From assembly GCF_900109855.1 (NCBI RefSeq), contig NZ_FOBO01000003.1, positions 224,257 to 288,256 on the forward strand: a stretch of 64,000 bases of DNA. Reading direction: 5' to 3'. A program made the position numbers and the translations under genes. Below, piece after piece: positions 15,868 through 24,192 of this stretch (positions are counted from its first letter, which is position 1; each line of letters opens with the position of its first letter). The notes below the pieces were generated by a model. It made no database searches. It was given only the letters and a program-made list of their open reading frames with translations, and was not told the origin of the DNA. This DNA is from Roseovarius tolerans (GTDB lineage: Bacteria > Pseudomonadota > Alphaproteobacteria > Rhodobacterales > Rhodobacteraceae).

Positions 15868-16768
15868 GCGGGCTCAGATAAAGCCGCCGCCGCGCAGATC
15901 GCGGCGCAGCTGGAGCATTTCGGGGGGCAGGGTGCTGTCGTCCGGGGTGTCCGTGAGATGCGAGAGCGCGGCGCTGGATGAGGCCGACGCAGGTGCCCGG
16001 CTGCATCACGAACGGGGCGAGATGAAAGGCCGAGCCGTCGGGGCCGACGATCACGCGCGCGGCGCGGTAGCGGGCGATCTGTTCGGTGACGGTATGGCGT
16101 TCGGGATGAAAGATTGTGAACCCGGCGGCGGACATCCAGCGTTCGATCTGTTGTTCCTGCGGCACCTGTTGCGCTGGGCTCTTGAGCCTGCGGCGCGAGA
16201 CATAGAGCTTGTCCGGTCCCTCGGCGGGCACGGCGGCGCAGAGATGGCGGCGCATGTAGGCCCGCGCCTCGGGCGTGCCGTGGGTCCAGTGAAGGTGGCC
16301 GAAACCCTGTGAGGGGATGATTGCCTCGTCGACCTGCACAGGCGCCTCCACCAGATGCACCGGCAGGTGCTGCCCGAGGATGTCGAGCAGCGGGCCGAGG
16401 CGACGGCGCAGCACGGCGGCGATGTCGCGCCCCGCCATCGGGATCAGCGCGATGCCGTCGGGCCGTTGGCTCAGGTGGTCGAGCACCCAGAGACGCGGCG
16501 TGGCTTCGAGCAGGAAATGCCCGAAATGGTGGCGCCCGACCCCGGCAAAGAGCCAGCGGCCCGGCAGGTGGGTGACGGGTGTTTCGGGCGGCGTCGGATC
16601 GGCGGTGAACCGGCTGGCCGAGAGTAATGTGCGCGCGGCGGGCACCGGGGTGCCATGGGCGTCCAGCACGCCGCAGGCGCGGTCCTGCGCGCTGGGCATC
16701 GGCAGAATGGTGGCCCGCTCGACATGGGTGATCCGCGCCTCGGGGAGGTGGCGGGCGTCAGGTGTCAT
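15833..16768 (-). CDS. Glycosyltransferase family 61-like protein, C-terminus frameshifted
   Basis: Resembles the DUF563/GT61 family found in capsule and polysaccharide clusters: GVGRHHFGHFLLEATPRLWV near residue 75, DKLYVSRRRLKSPAQQVPQE and ARVIVGPDGSAFHLAPF. The continuous frame is 311 aa, but after GLIQRR it turns arginine- and proline-rich and runs 35 bp into the LysR gene. In the next frame the sequence reads ALSHLTDTPDD...EMLQLRRDLRGGGFI and stops at 15874, giving a sensible 297-aa product. One extra base near 15968-15975 therefore separates two good halves. Overlaps the upstream arsR-type gene by 11 bp, so probably co-transcribed. Confidence 0.75.
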   Translation of the reverse strand: MTPDARHLPEARITHVERATILPMPSAQDRACGVLDAHGTPVPAARTLLSASRFTADPTPPETPVTHLPGRWLFAGVGRHHFGHFLLEATPRLWVLDHLSQRPDGIALIPMAGRDIAAVLRRRLGPLLDILGQHLPVHLVEAPVQVDEAIIPSQGFGHLHWTHGTPEARAYMRRHLCAAVPAEGPDKLYVSRRRLKSPAQQVPQEQQIERWMSAAGFTIFHPERHTVTEQIARYRAARVIVGPDGSAFHLAPFVMQPGTCVGLIQRRALASHGHPGRQHPAPRNAPAAPRSARRRLYLSPPIRSASRSPAP

Positions 16769-17102
16769 CTGGGAGTTCCGTGCGCAGGAAACGCTCGAAC
16801 GCGTCGAGATGCACCGCCTCGAACTGGCCGAAGCCCTGCATCCAGATGGAGGCGTCGCGCAGCGCGTCCGGCTCCAGCCTGCACCAGACCACGCGGCCGC
16901 GCCGCTCCTGGCTGATCAGGCCGGCGCGGCTGAGGATGCCGAGATGCTTGGAAATCGCGGCGAGACTCATCTCGAACGGTTCGGCCACGTCCGTCACCGC
17001 CATGTCATCCTCGAGCAGCATCGACAGGATCGCCCGCCGCGTCGGGTCGGCGAGGGCGGCGAAAACGGTGTCGAGGGCGGTAGCCTTGTCCATGCCGCTC
17101 AT
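16758..17102 (-). CDS. ArsR-family winged-helix regulator
   Basis: 114 residues from ATG 17102 (MSGMDKATALDTVF); an internal ATG at 17093 is equally plausible and a further upstream one (17135) less so. ArsR fold: FAALADPTRRAILSMLLED, then AEPFEMSLAAISKHLGILSRAGL as recognition helices and RRGRVVWCRLEP as the wing. No CxC metal-binding motif in the DNA-recognition helix, so it is probably not a classic arsenic sensor. Divergent from the universal stress gene across a 170-bp regulatory gap. Confidence 0.88.
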   Translation of the reverse strand: MSGMDKATALDTVFAALADPTRRAILSMLLEDDMAVTDVAEPFEMSLAAISKHLGILSRAGLISQERRGRVVWCRLEPDALRDASIWMQGFGQFEAVHLDAFERFLRTELPDDT

Positions 17103-17164
17103 AAGCCCGAGCGCGCCGTGCGCGTCAACGCCCATCGCGGGCGGAGTCCTTGCAAATGTGCCGT

Positions 17165-17189
17165 TTTTCCGGGTTTTTTAGCCGGAAAA
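17165..17189. promoter_or_regulatory. Inverted repeat in the arsR-usp divergent gap
   Basis: Perfect 8-bp arms TTTTCCGG (17165-17172) and CCGGAAAA (17182-17189) around the 9-nt loop GTTTTTTAG. It sits 63 bp from the arsR-type start and just upstream of the FnrL-type box; it could be an operator for the ArsR protein or a small transcript end. Function is not established. Confidence 0.4.
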
Positions 17190-17194
17190 GGGGT

Positions 17195-17208
17195 TTGATC
17201 TGGGACAA
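17195..17208. promoter_or_regulatory. FNR/FnrL-type box upstream of the universal stress gene
   Basis: TTGATCTGGGACAA; its complement TTGTCCCAGATCAA fits the TTGTC-N4-ATCAA variant of the FnrL site of Rhodobacter. Centred at 17201.5. A -10-like TAGGTT (17231-17236) would put the start of transcription near 17243, about -41.5 from the box centre, the usual class II activator position. Suggests induction of the downstream gene at low oxygen. Confidence 0.6.
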
Positions 17209-17272
17209 AGCAATGTCAGGCTGGCTTCGTTAGGTTCGTGCAGCGATCCAAGGAAACGCGAAAGGAAAGAAT

Positions 17273-17686
17273 ATGTTCTCCAAAATCATGGTTCCCGTCG
17301 ATCTGGTTCACAAGGACACGTTGGGCAAGGCGCTCGATGTGGCCGGTGACATGGCCAAGCGCCACGGCGCGTCGATCGACGTGGTCAGTGTGGGTGGCGA
17401 ACTGCCGGGTCAGCTGGGGCACACGCCGCAGGAATTCGGCGACCGCCTGCAGGGTTTTGCGGATGAGTTGCGCGACAAATACGGCGTGACCGTCAAGGCC
17501 GACCCGCTGATGGCGCATGATCCGGCGGTCGAGACCAACTCTGAGCTTATGAAGGCGATCGAAAAGACCGGGGCCGACCTGGTGATCATGGCAAGCCACA
17601 AGCCCGGCTTTCTCGAGCATATCTTCAGCTCGCATGGCGGCTATATCGCGCAGCACGCGCAGTGCTCTGTTTTCGTGGTGCGCTGA
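17273..17686 (+). CDS. Universal stress protein (UspA family)
   Basis: 137-residue single Usp domain: MFSKIMVPVDLVHKDTLGKA at the N-terminus, then TGADLVIMASHKPGFLEHIFSSHGGYIAQHAQCSVFVVR, which matches the ATP-binding end (G-x-x-x-x-H/S and CSVFVV). The protein is cytoplasmic. Good ribosome site AAAGGAAAG before the ATG. Preceded by an FnrL-type box, so probably raised under oxygen limitation, as usp genes often are; followed by a terminator hairpin. Confidence 0.93.
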   Translation: MFSKIMVPVDLVHKDTLGKALDVAGDMAKRHGASIDVVSVGGELPGQLGHTPQEFGDRLQGFADELRDKYGVTVKADPLMAHDPAVETNSELMKAIEKTGADLVIMASHKPGFLEHIFSSHGGYIAQHAQCSVFVVR

Positions 17687-17714
17687 TACTCAACCGAAAA
17701 GTTGAATATGGCCA

Positions 17715-17743
17715 AACCGCCCCATCCCTCTGGTGGGGCGGTT
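17715..17743. terminator. Terminator hairpin after the universal stress gene
   Basis: Perfect 10-bp stem AACCGCCCCA / TGGGGCGGTT with loop TCCCTCTGG, 28 bp after the stop codon. No long T run follows, so termination may be partial. Confidence 0.65.
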
Positions 17744-17887
17744 GCGGCAGAAGGACGCCGCTGTTCCTAGATGGAAAAAATGCTCATTAATACAGAGACT
17801 TACGCTCGTTTCGCGCGCGGGCGCATGGTGCTTGACTCATGGCCCCCTGCGCCATAGCAAAGGCGCAACATTCCAAAGGGGCTCCGC

Positions 17888-18229
17888 GTGACAGATCCCG
17901 AGCAGAGCGAGCGACTGGCAGAGCTGGAAGCGAGGATTGCAAAGCTCAAGGGGAAGAGCGCGCCAAAGCCCCATCAGGAAGAGCATTATTCTCAGGCGCA
18001 GCTTGCCTGGCGGATGGTGATTGAACTGGTGGCCGGTCTCTTGATCGGCTTTGGCATGGGATACGGGTTGGATCAGCTTTTCGGCACCATTCCGATATTC
18101 CTTGTCATATTCACATTTCTGGGCCTCGCGGCGGGCGTCAAGACGATGATGCGCAGCGCCGAAGAGATCCAAAAAGACGCGATGACGCCCAAGGCGGGTG
18201 CGGAAGAGAGGGAAAAGGATGGCGACTGA
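17888..18229 (+). CDS. atpI: AtpI-like F0 assembly protein
   Basis: 113 residues from GTG 17888. An acidic/basic helical N-terminus is followed by two membrane segments ([20 protein letters not shown] and [18 protein letters not shown]), as in AtpI/AtpQ proteins that help build the c-ring. It opens the F0 cluster and its end overlaps the atpB start by 11 bp, so translation is coupled. F1 genes (atpHAGDC) are not here, in line with split atp operons of Rhodobacterales. Confidence 0.9.
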   Translation: MTDPEQSERLAELEARIAKLKGKSAPKPHQEEHYSQAQLAWRMVIELVAGLLIGFGMGYGLDQLFGTIPIFLVIFTFLGLAAGVKTMMRSAEEIQKDAMTPKAGAEEREKDGD

Positions 18230-18977
18230 AGCGCATGGGGCCGGTGAAGGCGGGCTTGCTTTTCACCCGATGGATCAGTTTCTGGTCAAGCCGCTCTTTG
18301 GTGACGGCGAAGTGGGCATGTTCACCCTGACCAACGCGACGTTCTGGATGGCGCTGACCATTCTGGCGATCTTTGCGCTGCTGGTCATGGGCACCTCGGG
18401 CCGCGCCACGATCCCGTCGCGCATGCAGTCGGTGGCCGAACTGGCCTATGATTTCGTGCGGAAGATGGTCGAGGATGTGGCAGGCAAGGAGGCGCTGGTC
18501 TTCTTCCCGTATATCATGACGCTGTTCATGTTCATCGTCTTCGCCAACTTCCTCGGGCTCTTGCCGATGGCGTTCACGACCACCAGCCATATCGCGGTGA
18601 CGGCGGTTCTGGCGATGATGGTGTTCCTGACGGTGACGATCCTCGGTTTTGTCAAGAACGGCCCGGCCTTCCTGAGCCTTTTCTGGGTCAGCTCCGCGCC
18701 GCTGGCGCTGCGGCCCATTCTGGCGATCATCGAGCTGATTTCCTACTTCGTGCGCCCGGTCAGCCACTCCATTCGTCTGGCGGGCAACATGATGGCTGGT
18801 CACGCCGTGATCAAGGTGTTCGCAGGCTTCAGTCAGGTGGCGATGATCGCCCCGCTGTCGATCCTCGCGGTCTCGGCGATGTACGGGCTCGAAGTGCTGG
18901 TGTCCTTCATCCAGGCCTATGTCTTTACCATCCTCACCTGCGTGTATCTCAAGGACGCGCTGCATCCGCATCACTGA
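18219..18977 (+). CDS. atpB: ATP synthase F0 subunit a
   Basis: Proton-channel subunit of ATP synthase, polytopic in the inner membrane. 252 residues from ATG 18219 ([20 protein letters not shown]), preceded by GGAAAAGG. The essential arginine region is [17 protein letters not shown], and the C-terminal helix has [23 protein letters not shown]. Length and topology are normal. Overlaps atpI; 105 bp with two hairpins separate it from atpE. Confidence 0.97.
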   Translation: MATEAHGAGEGGLAFHPMDQFLVKPLFGDGEVGMFTLTNATFWMALTILAIFALLVMGTSGRATIPSRMQSVAELAYDFVRKMVEDVAGKEALVFFPYIMTLFMFIVFANFLGLLPMAFTTTSHIAVTAVLAMMVFLTVTILGFVKNGPAFLSLFWVSSAPLALRPILAIIELISYFVRPVSHSIRLAGNMMAGHAVIKVFAGFSQVAMIAPLSILAVSAMYGLEVLVSFIQAYVFTILTCVYLKDALHPHH

Positions 18978-18984
18978 GGGTGAC

Positions 18985-19036
18985 GGTGGGCATTTCCCAC
19001 CAACCGAACAACCAAACGACGGCGGGTTCGCCCGCC
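18985..19036 (+). promoter_or_regulatory. Two tandem stem-loops between atpB and atpE
   Basis: GGTGGG-CATTT-CCCACC (18985-19001) and GGCGGG-TTCG-CCCGCC (19021-19036). Both are perfect and lack a T run, so read-through is expected. Their place just upstream of the c-subunit gene suggests a role in mRNA processing or stability; that role is inferred. Confidence 0.6.
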
Positions 19037-19082
19037 TGACGACCAACCTAGCAATGCCAATTCCAACGTAAGGAGACATCTC

Positions 19083-19319
19083 ATGGAAGGCGATATCGCA
19101 CAACTGGGTCAATTCATCGGTGCAGGCCTCGCAGGCATCGGTTCGGGTGCTGCCGCGATCGGTGTGGGCCACGTGGCCGGCAACTTCCTCGCGGGCGCGC
19201 TGCGCAATCCGTCGGCTGCCGCCGGTCAGACCGCGACGCTGTTCATCGGTATCGCATTCGCCGAAGCCCTGGGGATCTTCTCGTTCCTCATCGCGCTTCT
19301 GCTGATGTTCGCCGTCTGA
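19083..19319 (+). CDS. atpE: ATP synthase F0 subunit c
   Basis: 78-residue proteolipid of the rotor ring. Helix 1 has the glycine-rich [18 protein letters not shown], the polar loop is ALRNPSA, and helix 2 carries the proton-binding glutamate in [14 protein letters not shown]. Strong Shine-Dalgarno AAGGAG before the ATG. Flanked on both sides by strong stem-loops, which fits the need for many more c subunits than a, b or b'. Confidence 0.97.
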   Translation: MEGDIAQLGQFIGAGLAGIGSGAAAIGVGHVAGNFLAGALRNPSAAAGQTATLFIGIAFAEALGIFSFLIALLLMFAV

Positions 19320-19345
19320 GCCTTACGGGTATCTGATCCTTACGG

Positions 19346-19374
19346 CCGGAGGGCGGCATTGCGCCGCCTTCCGG
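19346..19374 (+). promoter_or_regulatory. Stem-loop between atpE and atpF'
   Basis: 12-bp stem CCGGAGGGCGGC / GCCGCCTTCCGG with one G-T pair and loop ATTGC. No U tract follows, so more likely a processing or stabilising structure at the 3' end of an atpE message than a full terminator. Confidence 0.55.
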
Positions 19375-19405
19375 TGTAACCGGAACATTCCCCAGGGAGG
19401 ACGAC

Positions 19406-19927
19406 ATGGCGAGCGAAACGCAAGGGGCCGAGGCCGCAACGGGCTTGCCTCAGCTCGATATCACGACATTCTCCAACCAGATCTTCTGGCTGTTGGTGTC
19501 ACTGGTCGTGATCTACTTCATCCTGTCGCGCGTGGCCCTGCCGCGCATCGCGGCAGTGCTGGCCGAGCGTCAGGGGACGATCACCAACGATCTTGCCGCT
19601 GCCGAAGACCTCAAGGCCAAGGCGGTCGAGGCCGAGGAGGCGTATAACAAGGCGCTGGCCGATGCCCGTGCCGAGGCGCAGAAGATCATCGCCGAGACCA
19701 AGGCCGAGATCAAAGCCGATCTCGACAAGGCCAATGAAGAGGCCGATGCCGAGATCGCGGAGCGGACCGCCGAGGGCGAGAAGAAGCTTGCGGAGATCCG
19801 TGAAAGCGCCATGGAGAGCGTGCGCGAGGTGGCCAAGGATACGGCTGCCGAGATCGTCTCGGCCATGGGTGGCAAGGCCGATGGCCGCAGTGTCACCGCT
19901 GCGATCAACGCCCGGATGAAAGGATGA
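19406..19927 (+). CDS. atpF': ATP synthase F0 subunit b'
   Basis: 173 residues. One N-terminal membrane helix ([20 protein letters not shown]) then a long charged helix rich in Ala, Glu and Lys, the peripheral stalk. Photosynthetic and related alphaproteobacteria have two diverged b-type subunits; this one, with an N-terminal extension before the membrane helix, is the b' type. Its stop overlaps the next ATG by 4 bp (ATGA). Confidence 0.93.
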   Translation: MASETQGAEAATGLPQLDITTFSNQIFWLLVSLVVIYFILSRVALPRIAAVLAERQGTITNDLAAAEDLKAKAVEAEEAYNKALADARAEAQKIIAETKAEIKADLDKANEEADAEIAERTAEGEKKLAEIRESAMESVREVAKDTAAEIVSAMGGKADGRSVTAAINARMKG

Positions 19928-20493
19928 CTGCCATGCGCAAGCTGACCCTGACCGTCGCCGCATCCGTGATCGCCAGCCCGGCGCTGGCCGCTTCGGGCCC
20001 GTTCTTTTCGCTGAGCAACACGGATTTCGTGGTGCTGCTGGCGTTCCTGCTGTTCGTCGGCTTCCTGACCTACATGAAGGTGCCGGGCCTGATCGGCAAG
20101 AAGCTGGACGAGCGGGCGGACGGCATCAAATCCGAACTCGACGAGGCGCGCGCGCTGCGTGAAGAGGCACAGACCCTGCTGGCGAGCTATGAGCGCAAGC
20201 AGAAGGAAGTGCAGGATCAGGCCGATCGGATCATCGCACAGGCCAAGGAGGAGGCGACCCAAGCCGCCACCGAGGCCAAGGACGAGATCAAGGCCTCGAT
20301 CGCGCGCCGTTTGCAGGCCGCCGAGGACCAGATCAAGAGCGCCGAGGCGCGGGCCATCCGGGACGTACGGGATCAGGCGGTGAATGTCGCCGTGGCCGCC
20401 GCGCGCGACGTGATCGCCAAGCAGATGACCGCCGCCGAGGGCAATACGCTGATCGACAACGGCATCTCCGAGGTGGAAGCCAAGCTTCACTGA
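19924..20493 (+). CDS. atpF: ATP synthase F0 subunit b
   Basis: 189 residues. Unlike b', it starts with a signal-peptide-like segment ([21 protein letters not shown]) before the membrane helix [19 protein letters not shown], then the long stalk helix ([20 protein letters not shown]). The leading segment may be cleaved, as described for b subunits of relatives. Last gene of the cluster, followed by a terminator at 20518-20545. Confidence 0.93.
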   Translation: MTAMRKLTLTVAASVIASPALAASGPFFSLSNTDFVVLLAFLLFVGFLTYMKVPGLIGKKLDERADGIKSELDEARALREEAQTLLASYERKQKEVQDQADRIIAQAKEEATQAATEAKDEIKASIARRLQAAEDQIKSAEARAIRDVRDQAVNVAVAAARDVIAKQMTAAEGNTLIDNGISEVEAKLH

Positions 20494-20517
20494 GGCTCTG
20501 GCATTGAGTTCGAGAGG

Positions 20518-20545
20518 CCCGGTCTGGTGACGGACCGGGTTTTTT
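20518..20545 (+). terminator. Rho-independent terminator of the F0 cluster
   Basis: CCCGGTC / GACCGGG stem with 8-nt loop TGGTGACG and six T residues directly after it. A textbook terminator 25 bp after atpF. The remaining gap to sdhC at 20844 (about 300 bp) holds three palindromes and a probable promoter, no gene. Confidence 0.88.
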
Positions 20546-20562
20546 CTTGTCGATTGATGGCT

Positions 20563-20703
20563 TGTGATCACAAAATCAACGCTGGGATTGGTGCAACTTG
20601 CAGCCTGTCTCCGGGTTCTGGTCGGAGACTCAGTGCGGGCGTGCAGCTGACCAGTCGTGAATCCTCTGATAATTGTGATCACACGATAAATGATGTGATC
20701 ACA
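20563..20703. promoter_or_regulatory. Three copies of the palindrome TGTGATCACA upstream of sdhC
   Basis: Exact 10-bp palindrome at 20563-20572 (extended to TTGTGATCACAA), 20674-20683 and 20694-20703. The last two are exactly 20 bp apart, so on one face of the helix. They precede the only promoter-like sequence of the sdh operon. The half-site resembles the CRP/FNR core TGTGA but without the 6-bp spacer, so the binding protein is uncertain. Likely the operator array controlling succinate dehydrogenase. Confidence 0.7.
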
Positions 20704-20725
20704 AAGTCAAAGTTTTTGCGGCGAA

Positions 20726-20753
20726 TTGCCCTGATTGTCAGGAATTCTATCCT
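20726..20753 (+). promoter_or_regulatory. Possible sdhC promoter
   Basis: TTGCCC (20726-20731) and TATCCT (20748-20753) separated by 16 bp. With a start near 20760, the third palindrome would be centred at about -61.5 and the second at about -81.5, a classic activator geometry. The hexamers are only moderate matches. Confidence 0.35.
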
Positions 20754-20843
20754 GTAGCAGGTGACAGCGCCGCTAAAAAGTTTCAAAACAGGGGCAGCTT
20801 GAGCCGGCGCATGCGCCGCCGCCATCTGTAAAGGAGGTTCTCC

Positions 20844-21242
20844 ATGGCCGAAACCGATCTGGCCCGCACCGAACAGGTAGAACGCCCACTATCCCCGCAT
20901 CTGCAAGTCTATCGCCCGCAGCTGACCTCGATCACGTCGATTCTGACGCGGATCACCGGCAACGCGCTGATCGTGGCGGCGCTGCTGATCGTGTGGTGGC
21001 TGCTCGCGGCCTCGACCTCGGACGACTATTTCGCGATGGCCGATGCCGTGCTGACATCGTGGTTCGGCGATCTGGTGATGACGCTGTCGCTCTGGGCGAT
21101 CTGGTATCACTACCTCGCGGGGCTGCGGCATTTCTATTTCGATGCGGGCAAGGGGCTCGAGATCGAGACGGCGGAAAAGCTGGGATGGGGCTGTATCATC
21201 GGCTCGGTCGTTCTGACCGTCATCACGCTGTTTCTGGTCTGA
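20844..21242 (+). CDS. sdhC: Succinate dehydrogenase cytochrome b556 subunit
   Basis: 132-residue membrane anchor of complex II with three membrane spans. Carries the family opening RPLSPHLQVYRPQLTSITSI and the haem-ligand region HYLAGLRHFYFDAGKG. Start ATG 20844 follows AAAGGAGG. First gene of sdhC-sdhD-sdhA-x-y-sdhB, behind the TGTGATCACA array. Confidence 0.95.
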   Translation: MAETDLARTEQVERPLSPHLQVYRPQLTSITSILTRITGNALIVAALLIVWWLLAASTSDDYFAMADAVLTSWFGDLVMTLSLWAIWYHYLAGLRHFYFDAGKGLEIETAEKLGWGCIIGSVVLTVITLFLV

Positions 21243-21252
21243 GGAGGGAAAG

Positions 21253-21624
21253 ATGCGTTATCTGACCGCACGTAAACGGGCCGAAGGCAAAGGCGCTGCT
21301 GGCACCGGCACCGAGCATTTCTGGTACATGAAGATGTCGGGCGTCGGCCTGGCGCTGATCATTCCGATTTTTCTGGTGGCCTTTGGCCGCACATTGGGCG
21401 GCGACCGGGCCGAGGTGCTTGACGCGATGTCGCATCCGGCCATGGCGATTCTGACCGGCCTCGTGATCTTTTTCGGGCTGCGCCATTATGCAGGCGGCGC
21501 GCAGACGATGATCGAGGATTACGCGCACGGCATGACGCGCCGGGCCCTGATTATCGCCGTGACCGTTCTAAGTTACGGGATGATCGCCACCGGGCTTTTC
21601 GCCCTCGCCAAGATTGCGCTGTGA
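21253..21624 (+). CDS. sdhD: Succinate dehydrogenase hydrophobic anchor subunit
   Basis: 123 residues, three membrane helices (SGVGLALIIPIFLVAFGRTL; PAMAILTGLVIFFGLRHYA; RALIIAVTVLSYGMIATGLF). The HYAGGAQTMIEDY segment carries the His and Tyr/Asp that line the haem and quinone sites. Ten bp after sdhC and 12 bp before sdhA, same strand. Confidence 0.93.
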   Translation: MRYLTARKRAEGKGAAGTGTEHFWYMKMSGVGLALIIPIFLVAFGRTLGGDRAEVLDAMSHPAMAILTGLVIFFGLRHYAGGAQTMIEDYAHGMTRRALIIAVTVLSYGMIATGLFALAKIAL

Positions 21625-21636
21625 GGAACTGATTAA

Positions 21637-23439
21637 ATGGCTGCTTATGAATACGAGACGCATGATTACGACGTCGTGGTCGTGGGGGCCGGTGGGGCCG
21701 GTTTGCGCGCGACGCTCGGCATGGCCGAACAGGGGCTGCGCACCGCCTGCGTGACCAAGGTGTTTCCGACCCGCTCGCACACCGTGGCGGCACAAGGCGG
21801 CATCGCGGCGAGCCTTGGCAACATGGGCCCCGACAGCTGGCAGTGGCATATGTATGACACGGTCAAGGGCTCGGACTGGCTGGGCGATACCGACGCGATG
21901 GAATATCTGGCGCGCGAGGCGCCCAAGGCGGTTTACGAGTTGGAGCACTACGGTGTGCCGTTCTCGCGCACTGAGGAAGGCAAGATCTATCAGCGCCCGT
22001 TTGGCGGGCATACCACCGAGTTTGGTGAAGGCCCGCCGGTGCAGCGCACCTGTGCCGCCGCCGACCGCACCGGCCACGCGATCCTGCACACGCTTTATGG
22101 GCAGAGCCTGAAGGAAAAGGCCGAGTTCTACATCGAGTATTTCGCGATCGACCTGATCATGACCGATGGGGCCTGCACCGGCGTGGTCTGCTGGAAGCTC
22201 GACGATGGCACGATGCATGTCTTCAACGCCAAGATGGTGGTGCTGGCGACCGGTGGTTACGGCCGGGCCTATTTCAGCGCGACGAGCGCGCATACCTGCA
22301 CCGGTGACGGCAACGGCATGGTGGCGCGTGCCGGTCTGCCGCTTCAGGATATGGAATTCGTGCAGTTCCACCCCACGGGCATTTTCGGCGCGGGCTGTCT
22401 GATTACCGAGGGTGCGCGCGGCGAGGGTGGGTATCTCACCAATTCCGAGGGCGAGCGGTTCATGGAGCGCTATGCGCCCAACTACAAGGATCTGGCCCCG
22501 CGCGACTATGTCAGCCGCTGCATGACGATGGAAATCCGCGAGGGGCGCGGTGTCGGGTCGGGGGGCGATCATATCCACCTGAACCTGAGCCACCTGCCGC
22601 CCGAGGCGCTGAACCTGCGCCTGCCGGGGATTTCCGAGAGTGCCAAGATCTTTGCCGGGGTCGATGTGACCAAGGAGCCGATCCCGGTGCTGCCCACCGT
22701 GCATTACAACATGGGCGGCATCCCGGCGAATTACTGGGGCGAGGTGATCAACCCCACCAAGGACGACCCGCATGCCATCGTGCCCGGCCTGATGGCCGTG
22801 GGCGAGGCGGCCTGTGCGTCGGTGCATGGCGCGAACCGGCTGGGGTCGAATTCGCTGATTGACCTTGTGGTGTTCGGCCGTGCGGCGGCCATTCGGGCGG
22901 GCAAGGTGGTGGATCCCGAGAGCGCGGTGCCCGCGACCAATGCGGCCGAGGTGGACCGTGCGCTTGATCGCTTTGACACGCTGCGCCACGCCGATGGGGA
23001 CGTGCCGACCGCCGATCTGCGGCTGGAGATGCAAAAGACGATGCAGGCGGATGCCGCCGTGTTCCGCACCTCCAAGACGCTGGCCGAAGGTGTCGAGAAG
23101 ATGAAGGGTGTCGCCGCCAAGATGGCCGATATCAAGGTCACCGACCGCAGCCTGGTGTGGAACAGCGACCTTATGGAAACGCTGGAGCTGACCAATCTGA
23201 TGCCCTGCGCGCTGTCGACGATCTTTGGCGCCGAGGCGCGGCATGAAAGCCGGGGCGCGCATGCGCATGAGGATTTCAGCACCCGCGACGATGAGAACTG
23301 GCGCGTGCACACGATTGCGCGGATCGGCGAGACGGATGTCGATCTGAGCTATCGCCCGATCATCGAGGACCCGATCACGCCCGAGGACAAGGGCGGTATC
23401 AGCCTCAAGAAGATTGCCCCGAAGGAAAGGACATTCTGA
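21637..23439 (+). CDS. sdhA: Succinate dehydrogenase flavoprotein subunit
   Basis: Oxidises succinate to fumarate with covalently bound FAD. 600 residues. FAD-binding [17 protein letters not shown] at the N-terminus; [15 protein letters not shown] with the FAD-linking His; substrate-binding [18 protein letters not shown]; and [19 protein letters not shown] near residue 400. Length equals other SdhA proteins. Its stop shares one base with the next ATG (TGATG), so a small exported protein is translationally coupled. Confidence 0.98.
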   Translation: MAAYEYETHDYDVVVVGAGGAGLRATLGMAEQGLRTACVTKVFPTRSHTVAAQGGIAASLGNMGPDSWQWHMYDTVKGSDWLGDTDAMEYLAREAPKAVYELEHYGVPFSRTEEGKIYQRPFGGHTTEFGEGPPVQRTCAAADRTGHAILHTLYGQSLKEKAEFYIEYFAIDLIMTDGACTGVVCWKLDDGTMHVFNAKMVVLATGGYGRAYFSATSAHTCTGDGNGMVARAGLPLQDMEFVQFHPTGIFGAGCLITEGARGEGGYLTNSEGERFMERYAPNYKDLAPRDYVSRCMTMEIREGRGVGSGGDHIHLNLSHLPPEALNLRLPGISESAKIFAGVDVTKEPIPVLPTVHYNMGGIPANYWGEVINPTKDDPHAIVPGLMAVGEAACASVHGANRLGSNSLIDLVVFGRAAAIRAGKVVDPESAVPATNAAEVDRALDRFDTLRHADGDVPTADLRLEMQKTMQADAAVFRTSKTLAEGVEKMKGVAAKMADIKVTDRSLVWNSDLMETLELTNLMPCALSTIFGAEARHESRGAHAHEDFSTRDDENWRVHTIARIGETDVDLSYRPIIEDPITPEDKGGISLKKIAPKERTF

Positions 23440-23852
23440 TGCGGATTTTTGCCAAGGGAGTGATCCCCGCCCTTATCGGTCTCGGCCTGAGCGTTGCGAG
23501 CGCCCCGGCCGCGTTTGCCGATCCCAACCGGTATATGCCGGTGCGCGATCAGCGCGCGGCGATCCTGGACTGCCGCTACGAGATGGGGCTCCGCGGGGCC
23601 GCACGCTTTGCCGCCGAATGGCCGGAAGTGCCGCCCGGCGGGCAGACCATATCGTGGATCGTGCCGGGGCCGAACCTGAGCCCGGCGCAGACCGACCGGA
23701 TCAATGAATGCGCCGACAAGCGGTTGGGCCGCAACCCGACGCCGCGCTTTGCCTCGGGTCAGCAGCGGAGGGTCGAGCGTCGCTACAGCCGGTGCCCGAA
23801 GCACGCCGCGATCTTTGTTCGCGGTTCGGGCTATTGCATAAAGGGCAATTGA
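23439..23852 (+). CDS. Exported protein of unknown function inside the sdh operon
   Basis: 137 residues with a clear signal peptide (hydrophobic GVIPALIGLGLSVASAPAAFA, cleavage after about residue 27). The mature part is small and basic with four cysteines (DCRYEM, INECADK, YSRCPKH, GYCIKG) that may form two disulfides in the periplasm. It begins in the stop codon of sdhA and is followed 4 bp later by a lipoprotein gene. No family recognised; co-expression with complex II is the only functional clue. Confidence 0.75.
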   Translation: MRIFAKGVIPALIGLGLSVASAPAAFADPNRYMPVRDQRAAILDCRYEMGLRGAARFAAEWPEVPPGGQTISWIVPGPNLSPAQTDRINECADKRLGRNPTPRFASGQQRRVERRYSRCPKHAAIFVRGSGYCIKGN

Positions 23853-23856
23853 AACG

Positions 23857-24180
23857 ATGATCCATCGCGCGTTTCTATGTCTTGCCATGGTCGCCCTCGG
23901 GGCCTGTGAGGCGACCAATCAGGTGGCGGACAACATCGCGCGTGAGCGGGCCAAGAGCGTGGTCAACACGGTCGTGTCAGAGCGGTTTCCCGGTGTGAAT
24001 GCCGCGCCGGTCACCGATTGCATCATCCACGCGGCCTCGGCCCGCGAAATTGTCCGGATCGCCGGAGCGAGTGTCACCGGGGTGACCCCCGAAGTGGCGC
24101 AAGAGGTTGTCGGCATCGCACAGCGCCCCGAGGCCGTGCAATGCATCGCCGCAAATAGCCTGACCCTGCTGGGCGGCTGA
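23857..24180 (+). CDS. Putative lipoprotein inside the sdh operon
   Basis: 107 residues with a lipoprotein signal: FLCLAMVALGAC, lipobox LGAC with Cys17, followed by Glu. The mature part is alpha-helical in character (RERAKSVVNTVVSERFPGVN) with two cysteines (TDCIIHA and VQCIAAN). It resembles small succinate-dehydrogenase-associated proteins of Rhodobacterales in position only. 12 bp before sdhB. Function unknown. Confidence 0.72.
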   Translation: MIHRAFLCLAMVALGACEATNQVADNIARERAKSVVNTVVSERFPGVNAAPVTDCIIHAASAREIVRIAGASVTGVTPEVAQEVVGIAQRPEAVQCIAANSLTLLGG

Positions 24181-24192
24181 AAGGAGTAGAAA

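Noticed and set aside
20527..20757. 76-codon frame between atpF and sdhC
   Set aside because: Runs through the terminator, the TGTGATCACA array and the promoter; composition is random.
21568..23310. 580-codon open frame antisense to sdhA
   Set aside because: His/Arg-rich mirror frame of a fully recognised gene.
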